Positions 22,237 to 26,810 of a stretch of DNA of 26,810 nucleotides are shown piece by piece. Numbering within the stretch: the first letter of the stretch is position 1; each line of letters begins with the position of its first letter. The notes under the pieces are model-generated. The model had not been told where the DNA came from and ran no database searches. It saw only the letters and a list, made by a program, of their open reading frames with translations. The translations under genes were made by a program, and so were the position numbers. Location of the stretch: positions 1 through 26,810 of the forward strand of contig JAULUH010000062.1 in assembly GCA_032111745.1 (NCBI GenBank). The letters run 5' to 3'. This DNA comes from JAULUH01 sp032111745 (GTDB lineage: Bacteria > Chloroflexota > Anaerolineae > JAAEKA01).

Positions 22237-23727
22237 CTAGTCCTCATAGGCATCCAGGTGAAAGGCCACGCCGGCGATCCACCACAGGGCACCCGCGGCC
22301 AGCAGGTTCTGCAGCAGCGGGGTCACCACAAAATCTGCCATGGCGCCGATCCAGAAGACGATGGCCAGCTCAGCCATAGCCTGGCCCCAGCCATCGGCCA
22401 CAGCCCGCTGCCGCCCGCGGATGCGCCACAGGGTGGCCAACAGGGCCACCAGCGCGGCCCCCATGAGCAGCAGCCCGAACAGCCCGGTCTCCATGCCGTA
22501 CTGCAGGTAGGTGCTCTCGGTGTGCTGGATGGGCGCCTCGCCGGAGAAGCGCAGCGCCCGCTCGCCCACCATGCCCAGGCCAATGCCCATGGGATGCTCC
22601 GCCAGGAAGTCGAAGGAGTACTGCATCGAGCTGACATGGGCATCGGCCGCCGGATCGCGGCCGGTGAGCCCGCGCAGCACGCGCGTGGCGAAGCCCGAGG
22701 CCACCAGGCCGGTGGCTCCCAGCACCAGCGCCGCCACCAGGCCAGCCACCAGCAGCCGGTTGTGGGCGAGCTCCGTCAGGGTCCGCCGGACGCCCCGCTC
22801 GACCACCACGATGGCTACCCAGGCCGCGATCGATACCATCAGAGCCAGCAAGCCGCCGCGGCTGAAGGTCAGGAGCAGGCAGATGGCGAACAGGGCCGCC
22901 AGCCCGCCGAGCACCAGCCGCCGCGCCGGCTGATGCCAGCGTACGAACCCGAAGAGGCACAGCAAGATAAACAGATTCAGGTAGAGGGCCAGCTGGTTGG
23001 GCCCGGTGGCCGTGGAGATGGCCCGTGGGATGGGAAAGCCGTCGCGTAGCGCGGTCTTGAAGGCAAAGGGCAGCCGGCCCGATGCGTCGACGTAGCCCAT
23101 CTCAACCATGGTGGGGAAGTCGATGAAACGCACCTGATAAATGCCAAAGGCCGCCACGCCGGCAGCTACCGCGGTGAGGAGCACCAGTAGCCAGACCAGG
23201 TCGCGGCGGGAATAGGGGATGAGCCGGGCCAGCACAAACACCGCCAGGGGCAGCATATAGTTGCGCAGGCCGTAGACCCCGATGCCCAGCCGGGTGGCGA
23301 TGGGCACGTAGGCGAGCGACAGCACCAACAGGGCCAACAGCCAGATGTCGAACTGATACAGACGCCAGCGCAGGCGGCGCCGCCCGGTCAGGTGCTGCAC
23401 CAGGAGCACGGCGAACAGCAGCAGGACGACCCCCTCCTTCCACAGGGAGAGGATCCTGATCCAGGAGTCGGGCCAGCGCAGCTGCCAGGTGACCACCCGC
23501 AACAGGCCGTCATACAGCGGGATCATGGCCAGCAGGCTGGCGAAGAGCAGGAAGGGCCGCACCCAGGCCACGACCAGGACCAGGGCGCCCAGGGCCAGGG
23601 CCAGGCCGGGCACCGGCCGCAAGTAGATGCCCACGGCCAGCGCCAGCAGGCCCAGCAGCACCAGGCTGGCCAGGGACAGGGAGAGGCGCGTCCGTGGCGT
23701 GGGGGGGGAAACCGGCTGCGTTGTCAC
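22237..23727 (-). CDS. O-antigen ligase/polymerase-like membrane protein
   Basis: The 496-residue protein has about 11-12 membrane segments. In the second half the extracytoplasmic loop has an Arg/Gln-rich stretch and the motif HPMGIGLGMVGERAL followed by THTES-like polar residues, the Wzy_C (PF04932) pattern, where the loop holds catalytic Arg and His residues. Such proteins either polymerise repeat units (Wzy) or ligate finished glycan to a carrier (WaaL). In a cluster with Wzx and Wzz homologues elsewhere in the window, Wzy activity is the simpler inference. The start is a GTG with GAGGT 7 nt upstream. It lies 29 nt after the phosphatase-superfamily gene. Confidence 0.86.
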   Translation of the reverse strand: MTTQPVSPPTPRTRLSLSLASLVLLGLLALAVGIYLRPVPGLALALGALVLVVAWVRPFLLFASLLAMIPLYDGLLRVVTWQLRWPDSWIRILSLWKEGVVLLLFAVLLVQHLTGRRRLRWRLYQFDIWLLALLVLSLAYVPIATRLGIGVYGLRNYMLPLAVFVLARLIPYSRRDLVWLLVLLTAVAAGVAAFGIYQVRFIDFPTMVEMGYVDASGRLPFAFKTALRDGFPIPRAISTATGPNQLALYLNLFILLCLFGFVRWHQPARRLVLGGLAALFAICLLLTFSRGGLLALMVSIAAWVAIVVVERGVRRTLTELAHNRLLVAGLVAALVLGATGLVASGFATRVLRGLTGRDPAADAHVSSMQYSFDFLAEHPMGIGLGMVGERALRFSGEAPIQHTESTYLQYGMETGLFGLLLMGAALVALLATLWRIRGRQRAVADGWGQAMAELAIVFWIGAMADFVVTPLLQNLLAAGALWWIAGVAFHLDAYED

Positions 23728-23756
23728 CTATCTTACCTCAACGCCTGGCCGCGGCC

Positions 23757-25442
23757 TCACTGCACGTAGCCCAGCCCGCGCAGGCGGTGCTCGATGATGG
23801 CCTCGTCGTCACCCGCATAGTCCGCGGTCGCAGCCTCCGCCTCCCCCGGGGCTGCGAAGCGCACGGGGTGCTCCCGCAGCCAGGACGCTTCGAAGGCCTC
23901 CTGCAGGACCGTGCCATCCATGTCGTCGGGAATGGGCACGCCCAGGTAGTGCAGGATAGTAGGCGCCAGGTCCCACAGCATGCTCTCGGCCAGCGTGGGG
24001 CCTTGCCGCACGCCCGGCCCGGCCAGGACGAAGATTCCGTGCAGGCGATGGCCGCCGTTGTTGAGGTTGGGCCGCAGGGGTGGAACCTCGGGGGGTGGCC
24101 CAGCCACGCCGGGCACATAGAGGCCGCGAATCACCCGGGTGGTCTGCCAGCGGATCAAGATGTCGGGCGCCCGCTCGAGATAGGGTCCGCTGTAGACCTC
24201 CTCGCGCTTGACAGCCATCTCCAGCACCGGCTGGTGGTCGGCCACATCGCGGGTGGCATGGAGCTGGCTAATGATCTCATCGCGCAGTGCATCGTACCGG
24301 GAGGGGGGCACGATGCCGTGGGGCTCCCGGCCCTGCAGGTTGATCCAGATGTCGTCCCGGCTGCCGTAGGCATAGGCCTCCGTCCGGCGCCAGTCGATGC
24401 GGCCAAAGGCGAGTATGGTCTCCATCTGCTCCCGCAAGCCGGGTAGCAACCGCACCAGGCGCAGCTTGGCCTGGCGGGACAGATTGTGGTCCAACAACTC
24501 GTAGCCCCAGCGCAGGGGAGCCGCCGCGGCCTGGCGCAGCTGGCCGCTGAGGTCCGGCTGTTCGTCGACGGTGTGCAACAGGCCCAGGCTGGCCAGCCAG
24601 TTGTTGAGGTACTCGGCCCCGCGCTGGTTGAAGCCGCCGCCGTGGTCGCTCATCAACATGATCGCGGCGCCGGGCGCCAGCGCCGCCAGCTCTCCGACGA
24701 TGGCGTCCATACGCTGGTAGACCCGCTTGATGACATCACGATAGACGGCGGCCTCGGCCGGGTCGTACTCCGGGTGCGTGGGATCCATGTCCTTCCAGAA
24801 GAAGTGATGGGCGTTGTCGGGGGCGGTGAACGTGACGTGGAACACGTCCCAAGGCTCCGTGCTGAGCAGGTGGCGGGCATAGGCCGCCCGTTTGTCCGCG
24901 GCATCGAAGAGAGCCTGCACGGCCAGGTCGCGGCGGCCCATCTTCATGAAGCTGGGCAAGCCCGGCTCAACTACATAAGGGCCGACCCGGGCCTGCAGGT
25001 CCTTGATCAGGTCAGGGGGATGGCTGAAGCCCGGGCTGTCGACCCCTGGGGCGTCGAGCCCGGCCAGCATGGCCCCGTTCACGGCCTCGGCCGGAAAGGT
25101 CATGGGCACATTGATCACGGCCACCCGCTTGCCTGCGCGGCTGGCGATCATCCACCAGCTCTCGCCTCGGCGGAAGCTGCCGTTGAGGTAGCGGGTCTTG
25201 TAGGTACCGTCGATGCGCTCGTTGAAGTAGTAGATGCCGTGCTTGCCGGGGTTCTTGCCGGTGGCATAGCTGGTCCAGGCCGGGGCACTGTTCTGGTTGG
25301 GCACCGACCTGAGCGCGGCGCTGCTGCCCTCGGCTATCAGCCGGGCCATATGGGGTAGCTCGCCGGCCGCAGCCCATGGCCGGATGAGGTCGAAGGTAGC
25401 CCCATCGAGGCCCACGATAAGCAGTCGAGGTCGAGACGGCAT
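23757..25442 (-). CDS. Alkaline-phosphatase-superfamily phosphodiesterase/nucleotide pyrophosphatase
   Basis: The 561-residue protein begins LLIVGLDGATFDLIRPWAAAGELPHMARL, with metal ligand Asp13, followed by the nucleophile Thr57 in SAPAWTSYATGKNPGKHG. Other metal-site residues are Asp209 and His213 (APDNAHHF) and Asp266-His267 (MSDHGGG), with a late HRLHGIFVLAGPGV carrying the last His. This is the two-zinc layout of the PF01663 type I phosphodiesterase group. There is no signal peptide or membrane segment, so it is predicted cytosolic. It heads the glycan operon, separated by 29 nt from the O-antigen-ligase-like gene, which suggests action on a nucleotide-sugar, phospholipid-linked intermediate or phosphorylated head group; this is inference. 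AGGAG precedes the ATG. Length fits the family. Confidence 0.87.
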   Translation of the reverse strand: MPSRPRLLIVGLDGATFDLIRPWAAAGELPHMARLIAEGSSAALRSVPNQNSAPAWTSYATGKNPGKHGIYYFNERIDGTYKTRYLNGSFRRGESWWMIASRAGKRVAVINVPMTFPAEAVNGAMLAGLDAPGVDSPGFSHPPDLIKDLQARVGPYVVEPGLPSFMKMGRRDLAVQALFDAADKRAAYARHLLSTEPWDVFHVTFTAPDNAHHFFWKDMDPTHPEYDPAEAAVYRDVIKRVYQRMDAIVGELAALAPGAAIMLMSDHGGGFNQRGAEYLNNWLASLGLLHTVDEQPDLSGQLRQAAAAPLRWGYELLDHNLSRQAKLRLVRLLPGLREQMETILAFGRIDWRRTEAYAYGSRDDIWINLQGREPHGIVPPSRYDALRDEIISQLHATRDVADHQPVLEMAVKREEVYSGPYLERAPDILIRWQTTRVIRGLYVPGVAGPPPEVPPLRPNLNNGGHRLHGIFVLAGPGVRQGPTLAESMLWDLAPTILHYLGVPIPDDMDGTVLQEAFEASWLREHPVRFAAPGEAEAATADYAGDDEAIIEHRLRGLGYVQ

Positions 25443-25460
25443 GGTTCTCCTTGAGGGCCA

Positions 25461-25476
25461 GGCCGCGCGCGCGGCC
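25461..25476. repeat. 16-bp perfect palindrome in the operon leader
   Basis: GGCCGCGCGCGCGGCC is self-complementary and lies between the promoter and the ribosome binding site of the phosphatase-superfamily gene. In the minus-strand RNA it can fold into GGCCGC/GCGGCC with a GCGC loop, flanked by CCA/TGG pairs with one bulge. Confidence 0.7.
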
Positions 25477-25489
25477 GTGGCAGGGCCTC

Positions 25490-25518
25490 ATTATAGCGTC
25501 AGGGAGGGCGTTACACAA
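25490..25518 (-). promoter_or_regulatory. Promoter of the polysaccharide operon
   Basis: On the minus strand TTGTGT (25513-25518) and TATAAT (25490-25495) are 17 bp apart, a near-consensus housekeeping promoter. The start codon is 42 nt downstream of an expected start near 25484. It is the only clear promoter before the eight packed genes. Confidence 0.75.
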
Positions 25519-25762
25519 GTAGGGGCCGGGCGCGGCCGGGGTGGATGAAGAGGTGAGATGCCGCACTGGGGGCGCGTGCTCGGATGGACGGCTCGCGCAG
25601 GCGACGATGTCTCCGCTAGCGACGTTGGCGGCCAGACCCGTCCAGCATAACAGTGGAAGGGTGCACGTCATAGGACCGGACCAGCCTGAGTGACCTACCG
25701 CGTCTGCAGACTAGACCAGTCTAAGTGCTCGTGATCGACTGGTTTCAAACACAGCCTTATGA
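25519..25762. other. Intergenic stretch between operon promoter and RsmF-like gene
   Basis: With the flanking leader sequences this belongs to a gap of about 370 bp without a gene. It shows a 10-bp palindrome GTCTGCAGAC near 25702 and a short AGACT/AGTCT inverted repeat just after it. No tRNA, small ORF with a ribosome binding site, or dispersed repeat is recognised. Confidence 0.5.
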
Positions 25763-25768
25763 TACAAT
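25760..25768 (+). promoter_or_regulatory. Extended -10 of the RsmF-like gene
   Basis: TGATACAAT is an extended -10 (TGA plus TACAAT at 25763-25768), about 45 nt before the GTG start. No good -35 is found at 16-18 bp upstream, as expected for extended -10 promoters. The same TGnTACAAT occurs before the dehydrogenase and the SufR-like gene. Confidence 0.55.
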
Positions 25769-25814
25769 GTCCCCATCTGGGTTGTCGCCGATCGCTCATA
25801 AGGGTTGCTAGTCC

Positions 25815-26810
25815 GTGTCTACCACCACCACCTTTCCTCTGGCCTTCCTGGCTCGCATGGCCGCGCTGTTAGACGAGGAGTTCCCCGGCTTCCTGGTGGC
25901 GCTAAGCCAGCCGCCGCGCTCGGCGCTGCGCGTGAACACGCTCAAGGTTGACGTGCAGCGGTTCCGCGAGCTATGCCCCTGGGAGCTGCAGCCCGTTCCC
26001 TGGTGCCCGGAGGCCTTCCTTCTATCGCGCCACAACACGGCCAGTATGTATCCGCTCTACGATGCCGGCCTGTACTACATCCAGGAGCCCAGCACCACGG
26101 CCGTGGCGTCCCTGGTGGCGCCGCAGCCCGGCGAAAGGGTGTTGGACCTGTGCGCGGCGCCCGGCGGCAAGGCTACCCACCTGGCCGCACTCATGCAGGG
26201 CCAGGGGGTGCTGGTCGCTAACGAGATCGAGGGCAAACGGGCCGAGGTCCTGGCCCGCCACCTGGAGCTGTGGGGCGCGCGGCACGCCATCGTGCTCAAC
26301 GAGACCCCTGAGCGCCTGGCCGAGCGCTGGCCGGCCTGCTTCGACCGTGTATTGGTGGACGCGCCCTGTTCGGGGGAGGGCATGTTTCGCAAAAACGAGC
26401 AGGCGCGGCTGCACTGGAGCGAGGCCCACGTGGCTGGCTGTGCCCTGCGGCAGCGAGATATCCTCGACACCGCGGCCCGGCTGGTGCGCCCCGGCGGTAT
26501 CTTGGCCTACGCCACCTGCACCTTTGCGCCGGAGGAGAACGAGGGCGCCATGTGGCGCTTCCTGCAGCAGCATCCGGACTTCGAGCTGGTGCAGCCCGCG
26601 ACCGACTTCGGCCTGGCTCCGGGCCGACCGGAGTGGGCCGACTGGCCGGCAGCTGCGCTGGTCGAGGAGGAGGCTCCCCAGGACTATCCCCCGCGGCGGC
26701 AATCCTTGCAGCGCACTGTGCGGCTGTGGCCCCACCGGGCCGAGGGCGAGGGGCATTTCATCGCCCTGCTGCGCCGCGCTGGGGATGGCCCGGCCGAGGC
26801 CTGGACGATG
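25815..26810 (+). CDS. RsmF-like 16S rRNA m5C methyltransferase, cut by window end
   Basis: The 332 visible residues run in frame to the last base, so the gene is incomplete. It starts at a GTG with AGGG about 10 nt upstream. The N-terminal FLARMAALLDEEFPGFLVAL and RSALRVNTLK are typical of the NOL1/NOP2/Sun family. Then come the AdoMet motif VLDLCAAPGGKATHL (109-123), VDAPCSGEGMFRKNE (181-195) with Cys185, and the catalytic YATCTFAPEENE with Cys235. Two active-site cysteines are usual for m5C enzymes. The GEGMFRK form is characteristic of RsmF/YebU-like and Firmicutes-type homologues. It methylates cytosine in 16S rRNA; the exact position is not read from sequence. The missing C-terminal part should be a PUA-like domain. 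Confidence 0.88.
   Translation, partial: MSTTTTFPLAFLARMAALLDEEFPGFLVALSQPPRSALRVNTLKVDVQRFRELCPWELQPVPWCPEAFLLSRHNTASMYPLYDAGLYYIQEPSTTAVASLVAPQPGERVLDLCAAPGGKATHLAALMQGQGVLVANEIEGKRAEVLARHLELWGARHAIVLNETPERLAERWPACFDRVLVDAPCSGEGMFRKNEQARLHWSEAHVAGCALRQRDILDTAARLVRPGGILAYATCTFAPEENEGAMWRFLQQHPDFELVQPATDFGLAPGRPEWADWPAAALVEEEAPQDYPPRRQSLQRTVRLWPHRAEGEGHFIALLRRAGDGPAEAWTM

Noticed and set aside
1..26810. Phage, transposon, defence or toxin-antitoxin system
   Set aside because: No integrase, transposase, terminal repeats, restriction or toxin-like genes were seen on either strand.

Overview
The window is high-GC bacterial chromosome (by eye about 65% G+C) with no phage, insertion sequence, CRISPR array, tRNA or rRNA that I can recognise. 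Gene content suggests a Chloroflexota (Anaerolineae-like) bacterium. The pointers are long glycosyltransferase runs headed by an alkaline-phosphatase-superfamily enzyme, a short lipoprotein M1 peptidase, a SufR-like regulator, and intergenic CACGAAGG and TCGAGGCTTTAGCC repeats. This is inference from gene style, not a database match.

Left part (1-8990). Two rightward genes encode a Cys-rich YkgJ-like protein and an M1-type metallopeptidase lipoprotein. They converge on five leftward genes: an acyl-CoA ligase (fadD-like), an MFS transporter, a small VOC protein, a double-hotdog acyl thioesterase and a receiver-like/DUF309 fusion. The ligase is divergent from a SufR-like winged-helix regulator that keeps three C-terminal cysteines. 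Each gene of that divergent pair has a recognisable promoter in a 294-bp spacer.

Middle part (8995-14106). A Wzx-like flippase and a Wzz-like chain-length protein run leftward. A D-2-hydroxyacid dehydrogenase runs rightward, divergent from Wzz across two back-to-back promoters. A lipoprotein cytochrome c, with a duplicated helical motif after the heme domain, runs leftward.

Right part (14252-25520). Eight tightly packed leftward genes look like one operon, read from a TTGTGT-17-TATAAT promoter near 25.5 kb. In order they are an alkaline-phosphatase-superfamily enzyme, an O-antigen-ligase-like polymerase or ligase, a GT2, a GT4, a GT-C protein, a SET-domain lysine methyltransferase, a DUF1972-type GT4, and a second GT-C-like membrane protein. 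With Wzx and Wzz this makes most of a surface-polysaccharide assembly line. No initiating sugar-phosphate transferase, tyrosine kinase or outer-membrane export protein is in view. The SET-domain gene inside the glycan operon is the least expected component.

The window ends inside a rightward RsmF-like rRNA m5C methyltransferase. Several start-site calls were moved away from the longest reading frame because the upstream codons overlap a neighbouring gene or a promoter. Most clear promoters have an extended -10 of the form TGN-TAnAAT.
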